Shown piece by piece: positions 25,920 through 33,381 of a stretch of 53,018 nucleotides of DNA. This stretch comes from Acetobacter okinawensis (GTDB lineage: Bacteria > Pseudomonadota > Alphaproteobacteria > Acetobacterales > Acetobacteraceae), in NCBI RefSeq assembly GCF_002153655.1, contig NZ_JOPJ01000022.1, forward strand, positions 1 through 53,018, written 5' to 3'. Position 1 is the first letter of the stretch, and every line of letters starts with the position of its first letter. The notes under the pieces were generated by a model. The model made no database searches. It was given only the letters and a program-made list of their open reading frames with translations, and was not told the origin of the DNA. The translations under genes and the position numbers were made by a program.

Positions 25920-26414
25920 ATGTTGGCTCCGGAGACCAGTGCCTATCGTAACGCCATGGCCAGACTTGGTGCGGCTGTGAATATTGTAACAACAGGAACG
26001 CTGGATAACCCGATCGGATTTACCGCATCTGCCGTATGTTCGGTAACAGATAGCCCTCCCACAGTGCTGGTCTGCCTGAACCGCACCAGCCGCGCACGCT
26101 CCGCTTTTTGTGAAGGGGGGCCTCTGTGCGTCAATGTGCTCACATCCAGCCATCAGGACCTGTCCAACCACTTTGCAAGCCCGAACACAATGGCGGAGCG
26201 CTTTGCCACAGGTCACTGGCATACGCTGGCAACAGGGGCCCCCGTGCTACAGGAGGCCGCCGCCAGCTTTGACTGCAAGATCAGCCAGATTGTGGAAGTC
26301 GGCACCCATAGTGTTATTTTTGGCGTAGTACAGGCCCTTGTGAGCCACGATAATGCGGAAGGGCTTGTTTATTTCAACCGCAGGTACCATTCTCTTCCTT
26401 GTCATCAGGGCTGA
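25920..26414 (+). CDS. Flavin reductase (HpaC/RutF-like, FMN-binding split-barrel)
   Basis: 164 residues. The family motifs are AMARLGAAVNIVTTG, GFTASAVCSVTDSPPTVLVCLNRTSR, CVNVLTSSHQDLS and the C-terminal SHDNAEGLVYFNRRYH. Such enzymes reduce FMN or FAD with NAD(P)H and supply it to a two-component monooxygenase. No oxygenase partner is adjacent, so its partner is unknown. TGAGGACAGCAG precedes the start. Confidence 0.88.
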   Translation: MLAPETSAYRNAMARLGAAVNIVTTGTLDNPIGFTASAVCSVTDSPPTVLVCLNRTSRARSAFCEGGPLCVNVLTSSHQDLSNHFASPNTMAERFATGHWHTLATGAPVLQEAAASFDCKISQIVEVGTHSVIFGVVQALVSHDNAEGLVYFNRRYHSLPCHQG

Positions 26415-26466
26415 AGGCTGCCTGACTGAGGGCATTGCCTCCCTGTTTATATGAGGAGCATGAGTG

Positions 26467-26598
26467 ATGGTCCGTAAATCTTCCCAAAGCCGTGCCTTGG
26501 CCATTCCCGCCACGCAGAACCAGATGGTGCTGGCCCTGTATGCCGCACTGACCGCATCTGTTGTTGCAGGGACGTGCCTGAGTTGGCTGCTGAGTTAA
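26467..26598 (+). CDS. Small (43-residue) putative membrane protein
   Basis: Below usual gene-caller length, but it has a good ribosome binding site: GAGGAG ends eight bases before the ATG. The protein begins MVRKSSQSRALAIP, a basic N-terminus, then has one hydrophobic helix (about residues 20-43), giving an N-in single-span topology. It lies between the flavin reductase and the convergent znuB gene and could be cotranscribed with the former. I do not recognise it. Confidence 0.5.
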   Translation: MVRKSSQSRALAIPATQNQMVLALYAALTASVVAGTCLSWLLS

Positions 26599-26609
26599 GC
26601 CATCACTCC

Positions 26610-26643
26610 CCACCTGCCCGGAGTTTAACGCCCGCGCAGGTGG
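26610..26643. terminator. Hairpin at the convergence of the small membrane gene and znuB
   Basis: CCACCTGC (26610-26617) pairs perfectly with GCAGGTGG (26636-26643). The right arm lies within the last codons of znuB. No T-run is present, so it is a weak candidate. Confidence 0.35.
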
Positions 26644-27419
26644 GCCACGCCATTGGCACTGGCAAAAACCACGCTGCCAAGCAACGCAATCCAGAATGAT
26701 GCCGGGCAATCTGTCAGCCATGACAGGTAAAGCCCACCCCATGCCTCAATCAGGGCAAGGCAGAAGGCCACCCCCATGCCGGACATGGGGCCAAAGCCCA
26801 GCCGCAGGCTGGCTGCTGCGGGGGCAACCATAAGCGTAAACACCAGCAAAACGCCCGTAATCTGCGAGCACATGGCCGAGGCAATCCCCACCAGAGCCAG
26901 AAAAAGCACATCCAGCAGGCGCAGATTTACACCTCTGGCCTCCGCCACCTCTGGCTGGAGCGAGGCAAACAGCAAGGGCCTGCTGATCACCGCAAGCGCT
27001 GCCACGCAGCCAACAGCCAGAGCCGCCAGCCAGTAAAGGCTGGAGGGGGAAATGCCCAGAATATCACCAAACAGCAAAGCCGTTGCGGCTCCGGCTGAAC
27101 GGGTCAGAAAATGCAGGCACAAAGCCCCGGTACCCATGGCAAGGGAGAGCACAAGCCCGATCATGACATCGCGCCCGACCACCCGGTCGCTTGCCACCCC
27201 CATACCCATACCGCTGACAACCGCACTCAGCCCAAAACCCAGCAGCGCAGGCTGCCCCCACAACAGGGCGGCCGCAGCACCGGCAAAACCAACGTGCGAG
27301 AGTGCATGGCTGGCAAAACTCTGCCCACGCAGCACCAAAAACCACCCAACAGGGCCACAGACAAACGCCGCCAGAAACGCGGCCACAAACGCCGTGCGCA
27401 TAAACTCGTAGGCAAACAT
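26625..27419 (-). CDS. znuB: Zinc/manganese-type ABC transporter permease
   Basis: 264 residues with about eight hydrophobic helices of the ABC-3 permease family. The early helices contain GPVGWFLVLRGQSFASHALSHVGFAGAA, the characteristic segment, and later VLLVFTLMVAPAAASLRL. It is coupled to the ATPase gene by an ATGA overlap at 27419. Together with the upstream ATPase and binding protein it forms one importer in the inner membrane. The zinc assignment comes from the adjacent Zur gene and Zur-type operator. Confidence 0.9.
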   Translation of the reverse strand: MFAYEFMRTAFVAAFLAAFVCGPVGWFLVLRGQSFASHALSHVGFAGAAAALLWGQPALLGFGLSAVVSGMGMGVASDRVVGRDVMIGLVLSLAMGTGALCLHFLTRSAGAATALLFGDILGISPSSLYWLAALAVGCVAALAVISRPLLFASLQPEVAEARGVNLRLLDVLFLALVGIASAMCSQITGVLLVFTLMVAPAAASLRLGFGPMSGMGVAFCLALIEAWGGLYLSWLTDCPASFWIALLGSVVFASANGVAHLRGR

Positions 27420-28225
27420 CAGCGCGTGTGCTCCGCACAGTCACAACAATGCAGGGTATCCCCCCCGCCGTCGGCTACAACAAACAGGCGTCCATTCGCA
27501 CGCACAACCTCCACCGGCGCACCATACAGCGCGCTCAGGGCCGGAGTCGTCATGACATCATCCACACTTCCCAGCAATGCCTTGCCATGCGCCAGATACA
27601 GCACACTGTCCATAAACCCCATAAGCGGGTTAATGTCATGGGTAGAGAACAGCACCGTCAGGCCCCGCTGGCGGGCCAGATCGTAAATCCTGCGCGTTGT
27701 CTCACGCATGCGCGCGGGGTCCAGGCTGGCCAGTGGTTCATCAAGCAACAGAATACGCGGGTGGTCCAGCATGGCCTGCGCCAGCAAAAGCCGCTGCCGC
27801 TCCCCCCCGGACAGGGACATGACAGGCCTTGCAGCCAGCTCACGCGCATCCACCGCATCGAGTGCCGCATCAACTTCCGCCCGCGCATGGGCCGAACACC
27901 ACGGCAGCCCCCATGCCCGCCCCTGCAAGGCGGCAGCCACCATGTGCCACCCGCTAATCTGCCCGGCCACCATACGGCGCATCTGGGGCATATACCCCAC
28001 AGGCATACGCCCCCTGCCAACAGGCTGCCCCTCTACCAGAACAGACCCCCGCTCTGGCGTACTCAACCCCATAATGGCGCGGAACAGGGACGTCTTACCC
28101 GCGCCATTCCCCCCCAGCACAGCCACAAAACTGCCCGGAGGGATGGCAAAGCTGACCTGATCAAGCACGCGCCGCCCACCGTATGAAACGCTGAGCTGCT
28201 CGGCCTTGATGGCCGGTGTCATCAT
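27419..28225 (-). CDS. znuC: Zinc/manganese-type ABC transporter ATP-binding protein
   Basis: 268 residues. Walker A GGNGAGKTSLF, signature LSGGERQRLLLAQAM, Walker B RILLLDEPLASLDP, and H-loop STHDINPL are all present. The C-terminal extension of about 40 residues ends in a Cys/His-containing tail (LHCCDCAEHTR), which may be metal-sensing; this is unproven. The start overlaps the znuA stop (ATGA at 28225-28222). Confidence 0.92.
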   Translation of the reverse strand: MMTPAIKAEQLSVSYGGRRVLDQVSFAIPPGSFVAVLGGNGAGKTSLFRAIMGLSTPERGSVLVEGQPVGRGRMPVGYMPQMRRMVAGQISGWHMVAAALQGRAWGLPWCSAHARAEVDAALDAVDARELAARPVMSLSGGERQRLLLAQAMLDHPRILLLDEPLASLDPARMRETTRRIYDLARQRGLTVLFSTHDINPLMGFMDSVLYLAHGKALLGSVDDVMTTPALSALYGAPVEVVRANGRLFVVADGGGDTLHCCDCAEHTR

Positions 28226-29136
28226 TGCTGCACCCCAAGCAGCTGGCCGGTCTGGACCAGAATGTCATGCACCCAGACCTGCCAGTGCTTGTGGGGGGGG
28301 AGCATTTCGGACAGCGGCAGCGTTGGTACGGAGGACTGCTGGGCCAGTTCCAGCAGGTGACGGACCGAAGGTTCTTCCACCTGCTGGTTATAGACCAGCA
28401 TTTTCAGGCGGTGTTCTTTCAGGTCGCTCTCAAACTTTGCAATGGTGGATGGGGCAGGTTCCACATCGTTCATGATGGCGAGCTGGAATGCCTGCTCATC
28501 CATCTGCAAACCCAGAAGATCGGCAAGTGGGGTAAACAGGGGCTCGGTCGCAGCCACATGCATGCCCGCCACGTGGGTCTTCAACAACGCGGCATGCGCC
28601 TCGATTGCCTGAATGGCCATCTGCATTTTGGCCGCACGTCCTGAATAACCGTCCGCGTGTTCGGGGTCTATGTGCGCGCAGGCTTCGGCAAAGTGTTTAA
28701 CAAACGCACTGACCGCCTCCATGTTAAACCACAGATGCGGGTTGCCCCCTTCCTCCCAACCGGGCCACGAGTCGGCACGGACATAACGGGCAGGCAGCAG
28801 GCCAGATGCCGCCACCAGCTTATCGGCCCACGAATCGTACCCGGCGCCATTGGCCACAACCAGTTCTGCTGCGGCAATCAGCCGCGCATCAGCGGGTGTG
28901 GCCTGATATTCATGCGGGTCAACGGTCGGGGAGGACAAAATAGCGACAACCCGCATATCGGGTGCGGCAATCTGGGCGGCGAGGTCCCCCCACGTATTTT
29001 CTGCCGCCACGACAAGGGGCATCTTGGCGGCAGCCTGCGCTGCCCCTGCCCCAAACCCGAGCGCACCTGCCAGACTCAATGCACAAAAAGCGGTTTTTAG
29101 CCAAAAACCCTGTTTTTTCTGAACCGGAAAAACCAT
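28222..29136 (-). CDS. znuA: Metal ABC transporter substrate-binding protein (ZnuA-like, atypical ligands)
   Basis: 304 residues with a signal peptide (about 1-36, AQAAA) and the cluster A-I binding-protein fold. Potential metal ligands are the His in PTVDPHEYQAT and the His in GNPHLWFN. At the usual third-ligand position the protein has ATEPLFTPLADLLGL (Glu rather than His), and the His-rich acidic loop of classical ZnuA is missing. This matches a known subclass with the ATEP motif. Zinc specificity is inferred from the Zur site upstream; manganese is possible. I chose 29136 because it gives a standard signal peptide; the open frame reaches 29190, which would run through the operator. Confidence 0.87.
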   Translation of the reverse strand: MVFPVQKKQGFWLKTAFCALSLAGALGFGAGAAQAAAKMPLVVAAENTWGDLAAQIAAPDMRVVAILSSPTVDPHEYQATPADARLIAAAELVVANGAGYDSWADKLVAASGLLPARYVRADSWPGWEEGGNPHLWFNMEAVSAFVKHFAEACAHIDPEHADGYSGRAAKMQMAIQAIEAHAALLKTHVAGMHVAATEPLFTPLADLLGLQMDEQAFQLAIMNDVEPAPSTIAKFESDLKEHRLKMLVYNQQVEEPSVRHLLELAQQSSVPTLPLSEMLPPHKHWQVWVHDILVQTGQLLGVQQ

Positions 29137-29155
29137 GATGCTGATGCCCCAATCA

Positions 29156-29177
29156 ATGATATGTAATAATATTACAT
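29156..29177. promoter_or_regulatory. Zur-type operator overlapping the znuA promoter
   Basis: ATGTAATA-A-TATTACAT (29161-29177) is a perfect 8-1-8 palindrome of the AT-rich form bound by Fur-family zinc regulators. On the minus strand a -10-like TATCAT (29161-29156) abuts it, so bound repressor would block znuA transcription. The site lies 83 bp before zur and might also affect zur. Confidence 0.75.
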
Positions 29178-29259
29178 TACTTCCGCACATCCGTCACCTC
29201 ATCACGCATGACTGGCCTTCCCCTTCTGGCTCGTTTACGCTAGAAATAAGAGAGAACGG

Positions 29260-29841
29260 ATGATGAACATGCAGACCAGAACGCCCCCTTCCACCCAACC
29301 GGATGACGGCTACGGTTTTTCGGACCGTATTCAACATCAGCTTGACCACGCAGGCCGCCTGTGTGCCGGGCAGGGTGGACGCATGACCCAGCAACGGCGG
29401 GATGTTCTGGGCCTTATTCTCAGCGCCTCTGCACCTGTTGGAGCCTATGACCTGCTGGAGCAGCTCAAAACATCCGGGCGCAAGCCAGCCCCCCCGACCA
29501 TTTACCGCGCCCTCGACTTTTTGCTCGAACACGGACTGATCCATCGCATTGAGCGCCTGTCCGCCTTTGTCCCCTGCACGCATCTCCAGCATGAGCATAC
29601 CCATGACCATGCACATGCCCAGACCGAACCCTGCCTGCATAGTGCCCAGTTCCTGATCTGCCGGACCTGCGGTGGTGTGACCGAAATAGCGGATGCACCC
29701 CGTGTTCTGGACGTACTGAAAACCATTTGTGGCAAAAAAAACTTTACCATGCAAAGCGCATCGGTCGAGGTGGAAGGTGTGTGCGAGGACTGCACGCAGG
29801 CCGCAACCGGCCAGAAGGGGCATGCCCCAACCCCCAACTGA
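29260..29841 (+). CDS. zur: Fur-family zinc uptake regulator Zur
   Basis: 193 residues. The winged-helix domain includes MTQQRRDVLGLILSA and PAPPTIYRALDFLLEHGLIHRI. Two structural-zinc CxxC pairs are seen: CRTC (134-137) and CEDC (175-178). An unusual His-rich run HLQHEHTHDHAHAQ lies at about 108-121, where the regulatory metal site of the family usually sits. Divergent orientation from znuACB and the palindrome between them support the zinc role over iron. Start 29260 has GAGAG upstream; 29263 and 29269 are alternatives. It overlaps the next gene (TGATG). Confidence 0.92.
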   Translation: MMNMQTRTPPSTQPDDGYGFSDRIQHQLDHAGRLCAGQGGRMTQQRRDVLGLILSASAPVGAYDLLEQLKTSGRKPAPPTIYRALDFLLEHGLIHRIERLSAFVPCTHLQHEHTHDHAHAQTEPCLHSAQFLICRTCGGVTEIADAPRVLDVLKTICGKKNFTMQSASVEVEGVCEDCTQAATGQKGHAPTPN

Positions 29842-30362
29842 TGGAACGGCCACCACAGCCCGGCCCTGTTCAGCCAGACCTGCTGCCCCTGCCCAATGGC
29901 AGGGTGTGCAAACCTGTCCGGGCGGGCAGAAAAACCCCCAGAACCAGACTCAACCCGACCACGCTCCATGCACAGCAGGCAGACCTGTTTGCGCTGCCAC
30001 TCCCACCTCTGCCACGCTCGCGCTTTATGCCTGATGAAATTCGGCTCAGTATTGTCCCGTCCCCCGAAAAACTCCCTACTGATGGCCAGGATGCTTTTTT
30101 GTATATGGTCGTTCCGCAACATCTCGCGCAGGACTTTATGGTCACTGGCCTCCCCCTTGACCGACGCGCGCCACTCATGCTCACGGAGCGTTCAGGGATT
30201 TCTCCGTGGCTTGCAAAAACAGCCGACACGACCACAGGCTATGATGAGGCACGGCCCGTTGTGCTCCGCCTCAAACGCGCTCTTGTCGCACAGGCTCTTG
30301 AACCGGACCCTGACCATACAGCCGAATTTGCCACCGTCTGTTATCTGTTAAGTGGCAATTAA
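29841..30362 (+). CDS. Hypothetical protein coupled to zur; possible degenerate ART/KptA-like fold
   Basis: 173 residues; the ATG shares its A with the zur stop codon. Residues 1-65 are Pro/Arg-rich and low in complexity. The C-terminal half (about 75-173) contains FLYMVVPQHLAQDF, TGLPLDRRAPLMLTERSGI and PVVLRLKRALVAQAL. This order (Tyr strand, helix, GLPL, R..PLMLTE) recalls DUF952/KptA-like ADP-ribosyltransferase folds, but the first-motif His is absent, and I make no functional call. Coupling to zur suggests a zinc-linked role or chance. No signal or membrane segment is seen. Confidence 0.75.
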   Translation: MERPPQPGPVQPDLLPLPNGRVCKPVRAGRKTPRTRLNPTTLHAQQADLFALPLPPLPRSRFMPDEIRLSIVPSPEKLPTDGQDAFLYMVVPQHLAQDFMVTGLPLDRRAPLMLTERSGISPWLAKTADTTTGYDEARPVVLRLKRALVAQALEPDPDHTAEFATVCYLLSGN

Positions 30363-30509
30363 GTTTTTTACGCAATCAAGCCAGCGCGGTAGCCGTAGAA
30401 TTACCCGATATAAAAAAGGCCCTGAACAAAGCAACATCTCTGCCAAGACCTTTTGATCACCGGACATTATGGCTTCATACCATTCCATCTGGTGTTAAGC
30501 GCCCCAAAA

Positions 30510-30550
30510 CACGGTTATGACCGAGGCATCTCACCTCAACCATAACCGTG
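30510..30550. terminator. Long nested hairpin downstream of the histone-like gene
   Basis: Outer stem CACGGTTATG / CATAACCGTG (10 bp, perfect). Inside it, read on the minus strand, GAGG and CCTC can pair. TTTT follows on the minus strand, and a run of seven T lies 12 bases after it on the plus strand. It probably terminates the histone-like gene. Confidence 0.6.
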
Positions 30551-30573
30551 CAATAAGCGAGTTTTTTTAAACC

Positions 30574-31275
30574 TTATGCTTTTGCGGCACGCGGTTTACG
30601 GGTAGCTGCAACCTTGCGCTTGCGGGCAGGGGCGGCCTTTTCTGCTGCTGCCACTTCAGCTTCAGCCGCCAGACGTTCGTAACGCTTGCGACGACGGCGC
30701 TCTTGCACAATGCGCAGCTTCTCGACCGCAGAAAGGTTTTTGGCGTTTTCTGCCTCTTCCACCTTTTCTGCCCGCTTGCGGGTTGCTTTAGCTACGGGTT
30801 TGGCAGGAGCAGGTGCTACAACCGCCGTCTTACGGGCTGGCTTGCGACCACGTGCGGGGGCGGCAACCACAACCTCTGGTTCAGCAGCCACAACCTTGGC
30901 GCGTGTTTTGGCAGGCGCTGCCTTTGTTGCCTTGGCTGCGGCACGCGGTGCTTTGGCGGGTGCTTCAGCCGCTGCTGCCTGTGCTTTTGTGCGGCGGGCA
31001 GGCTTTACAACCTCTTCCACCGGAGCGGCTGCAACCTTGGTGGTCTTTCTGGTGCTTACCGGCTTGGCTGCTTTTTCTACCTTGGTGGTCTTGCGTGCGG
31101 CGGCTGGCTGGCGAGCCTTACGTGCGGCAGGAGCCGCCACCTCCACTTCAAAAATTTCTTCTACAACGTCCTGTTTTGCACGTGGCGCACGTTTTTTGGG
31201 GGTTGCAACAACAGCGGCGCGGGCCGGTGCGCGTTTACTTGTAACAACCTTACGGCTTTTTTTGGTCTCGCTCAT
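30574..31275 (-). CDS. Histone H1-like Lys/Ala-rich DNA-binding protein
   Basis: 233 residues dominated by Lys, Arg, Ala, Pro and Val, with repeated short basic blocks (ARKTTKVEKAAKP, TRKTTKVAAAP, RGRKPARKTAVV). This is the composition of eukaryotic H1 tails and bacterial H1-like proteins. The C-terminal third has a more ordered segment NLSAVEKLRIVQERRRRKRYERLAAEAE, likely helical. It has no signal peptide. AAGGATGCAGGA precedes the start. It is expected to bind DNA non-specifically in the nucleoid. Low complexity makes database matches by composition unreliable. It is a single gene with its own terminator. Confidence 0.8.
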   Translation of the reverse strand: MSETKKSRKVVTSKRAPARAAVVATPKKRAPRAKQDVVEEIFEVEVAAPAARKARQPAAARKTTKVEKAAKPVSTRKTTKVAAAPVEEVVKPARRTKAQAAAAEAPAKAPRAAAKATKAAPAKTRAKVVAAEPEVVVAAPARGRKPARKTAVVAPAPAKPVAKATRKRAEKVEEAENAKNLSAVEKLRIVQERRRRKRYERLAAEAEVAAAEKAAPARKRKVAATRKPRAAKA

Positions 31276-31601
31276 TCCTGCATCCTTTTTTTCATCTTCC
31301 TATAAAAATCAAAGAAGAGAAAACGGTCTTTCAAAAAATATAAAAAACAAACCCATTACCGGCACGCTCCGCAACATCAGACAACGTGCCTATTTCCCCC
31401 TCTACATAACAAAAATCACCGAAAATGCAAAAAAATACTCTTGTCTTTTCAAGAATAGACAGAACAGTTCCCTCCACCGTGCAGTATATGTTCTACTCAT
31501 GTTCGCAAAACTGTCATGCCACGGAGATATTGCTCACAGGGTCAAAGAAACCTTATGATAAGCGGGAGATTTTTTGTCTTCCGCCATCAGGAACCTTTGT
31601 C
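31276..31601. other. 326-bp AT-rich gap between histone-like gene and mtnA
   Basis: The gap holds the divergent promoters of the two genes. Only one candidate is convincing (the mtnA promoter listed at 31530). The mtnA reading frame stays open from 31425, but its extra residues look non-coding. I see no SAM riboswitch or other known RNA motif. Confidence 0.5.
31530..31559 (+). promoter_or_regulatory. Candidate mtnA promoter
   Basis: TTGCTC (31530), an 18-base spacer, and TATGAT (31554-31559, five of six matches to TATAAT). It ends 42 bases before the mtnA start codon. Confidence 0.4.
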
Positions 31602-32699
31602 ATGAAAATTAACGGCACCCCCTACCGCAGTGTCTGGGTTAATGAAAAAGACGGCTGGTCCGTGCATATTTTCGACCAGACCCGCCTGCCCTTCGCACTG
31701 GACGTGCTCCAGCTCACAACACCTGAGCAGGTGGCTCATGCCATTAAAACCATGCAGGTCCGTGGTGCGCCCCTTATTGGTGCGGTTGCCGCTTACGGGC
31801 TGGCGCTGGCCCTGCGCACGGACAGTTCCGACAATGCGCTGGAACAGCAGGCCGCCATGCTGGCAGCTACTCGCCCCACCGCCATAAACCTGCGCTGGGC
31901 CATTGAAAGAATGCTGACCCACCTGCGCCCCCTTACCCCGGCAGAGCGTGTTGCAGCCGCCTATGCCGAAGCAGGCCGCATCTGCGATGAGGACGCCGCA
32001 CAAAACGAAGCCATTGGCCAACATGGTCTGGAGTTGCTGCGCACACTCGCTGCCCAACGCGGCAAAAATGACAAAATCAACATCCTGACCCACTGCAACG
32101 CGGGCTGGATTGCCACAGTGGACTGGGGCACAGCGCTCGCCCCCATTTACATGGCGCATGATGAAGGGCTGAACGTACACGTCTGGGTGGATGAAACACG
32201 CCCGCGTAATCAGGGAGCAGCCCTGACTGCATGGGAACTTGGCAGCCATGGTGTGCCGCATACGGTTATTGCGGACAACGCGGGTGGCCACCTGATGCAA
32301 CACGGACTGGTGGATATTGTTATTGTCGGCACCGACCGTGTTACCCGCAATGCCGATGTCGCCAACAAAATCGGCACGTACCTCAAGGCACTGGCCGCAC
32401 GGGACAACGGTGTGCCGTTCTGGGTCGCCCTGCCCTCCACCACCATTGACTGGCAGGTGGCCGATGGCGTCCGTGAAATTCCCATTGAAGAGCGCTCAGG
32501 AACCGAAATTACCCATATCAGCGGGCGTGATGACAACGGGCAGATCAGCCGGGTACAGATCACCCCTGATGGCAGCACGGCTGCAAACCCGGCATTTGAC
32601 GTAACCCCCGCCCGCCTTGTAACCGGGCTGATAACGGAAAAAGGCTGCTGCGCCGCCACACCCGAAGGTCTGCTCTCCCTTTTTCCCGAACAGGGCTGA
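31602..32699 (+). CDS. mtnA: S-methyl-5-thioribose-1-phosphate isomerase
   Basis: 365 residues. It isomerises 5-methylthioribose-1-phosphate to methylthioribulose-1-phosphate in the methionine salvage pathway. Visible are VRGAPLIGAVAAYGLAL, the catalytic Cys region HCNAGWIATVDWGTALAPI, VIADNAGGHLM and GTDRVTRNADVANKIGTYLKA with the catalytic Asp. The start at 31602 (MKINGTPYRSV) is normal for the family and has AGGA ten bases upstream. Other salvage genes are not adjacent. It is followed after 32 bp by the YbaK gene. Confidence 0.94.
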   Translation: MKINGTPYRSVWVNEKDGWSVHIFDQTRLPFALDVLQLTTPEQVAHAIKTMQVRGAPLIGAVAAYGLALALRTDSSDNALEQQAAMLAATRPTAINLRWAIERMLTHLRPLTPAERVAAAYAEAGRICDEDAAQNEAIGQHGLELLRTLAAQRGKNDKINILTHCNAGWIATVDWGTALAPIYMAHDEGLNVHVWVDETRPRNQGAALTAWELGSHGVPHTVIADNAGGHLMQHGLVDIVIVGTDRVTRNADVANKIGTYLKALAARDNGVPFWVALPSTTIDWQVADGVREIPIEERSGTEITHISGRDDNGQISRVQITPDGSTAANPAFDVTPARLVTGLITEKGCCAATPEGLLSLFPEQG

Positions 32700-32731
32700 C
32701 CTCTTCCACCAGCAGATAAAGACACCTGATT

Positions 32732-33229
32732 ATGTCAGACACACTCCAGACCCCAACCACCTGCTTTCTGGCCGCTCATGGGGTGGCCTTTACCATGCAT
32801 GATTATGATTATGTGTCCGATCCGGGCAAAATCGGCATGCATGCCGCAGCGGGCATTGGCATTGACCCCGAAAAGGTTTTCAAAACCCTGATGGTGGAAA
32901 TCGACAAAAAACAGGTCGTATGCACCGCTATTCCCGTAAACCTGAAAATGGACCTGAAAAAAGTGGCCGCTCTTATGGGCGGCCGCAACGCCCGTATGCT
33001 CGGAGCCGAAAAAGCCGAAGCCCTGACCGGCTTTCAGGTTGGTGGGATCAGCCCCTTTGGGGCGCGCACAACCGTGCCTGTTATTTTTGACAAGAGCATA
33101 CTGGGTCTGGACAAGCTCTACATCAACGGCGGTGGCAGGGGGCTGGTTGTGGAACTGGCACCAAAAGACGCCATAAGCTGCGTGCAGGCTACAATTGCCA
33201 GCATTACCGTGGACGCCCCACACACCTGA
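32732..33229 (+). CDS. ybaK: Cys-tRNA(Pro)/Cys-tRNA(Cys) deacylase, YbaK/EbsC family
   Basis: 165 residues, single YbaK domain. It hydrolyses mischarged Cys-tRNA(Pro) in trans. Motifs are EKVFKTLMVEID with the conserved Lys, AIPVNLKMDLKKVAALMG, TGFQVGGISPFG and DKLYINGGGRGLVVEL. Length is typical. It probably forms a unit with mtnA. Confidence 0.93.
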   Translation: MSDTLQTPTTCFLAAHGVAFTMHDYDYVSDPGKIGMHAAAGIGIDPEKVFKTLMVEIDKKQVVCTAIPVNLKMDLKKVAALMGGRNARMLGAEKAEALTGFQVGGISPFGARTTVPVIFDKSILGLDKLYINGGGRGLVVELAPKDAISCVQATIASITVDAPHT

Positions 33230-33381
33230 ACACATAAAAAAGCACAGGCAGGGCTGGAGGTGCATAAAACCCCTTCCACCCTCCTTAAAGGACGCCTATT
33301 CCTTACTACGGGACTTTGCTCGTTATGGCGGACCAGCCACCTGTTCGGCCCGATGGAAGTCTGTTCTGGTATGGAGACAAG

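Noticed and set aside
30686..31558. 290-codon plus-strand frame opposite the histone-like gene
   Set aside because: Complement of Lys/Ala repeats yields a hydrophobic Ala/Leu-rich artefact; the minus-strand gene has the better ribosome binding site.
31425..31601. N-terminal extension of mtnA
   Set aside because: The extra 59 residues do not fit the family start; a good ATG with upstream AGGA lies at 31602 and a promoter candidate lies inside the extension.
31276..31601. SAM riboswitch before mtnA
   Set aside because: I found no recognisable SAM-I or SAM-II core; the region is simply AT-rich.
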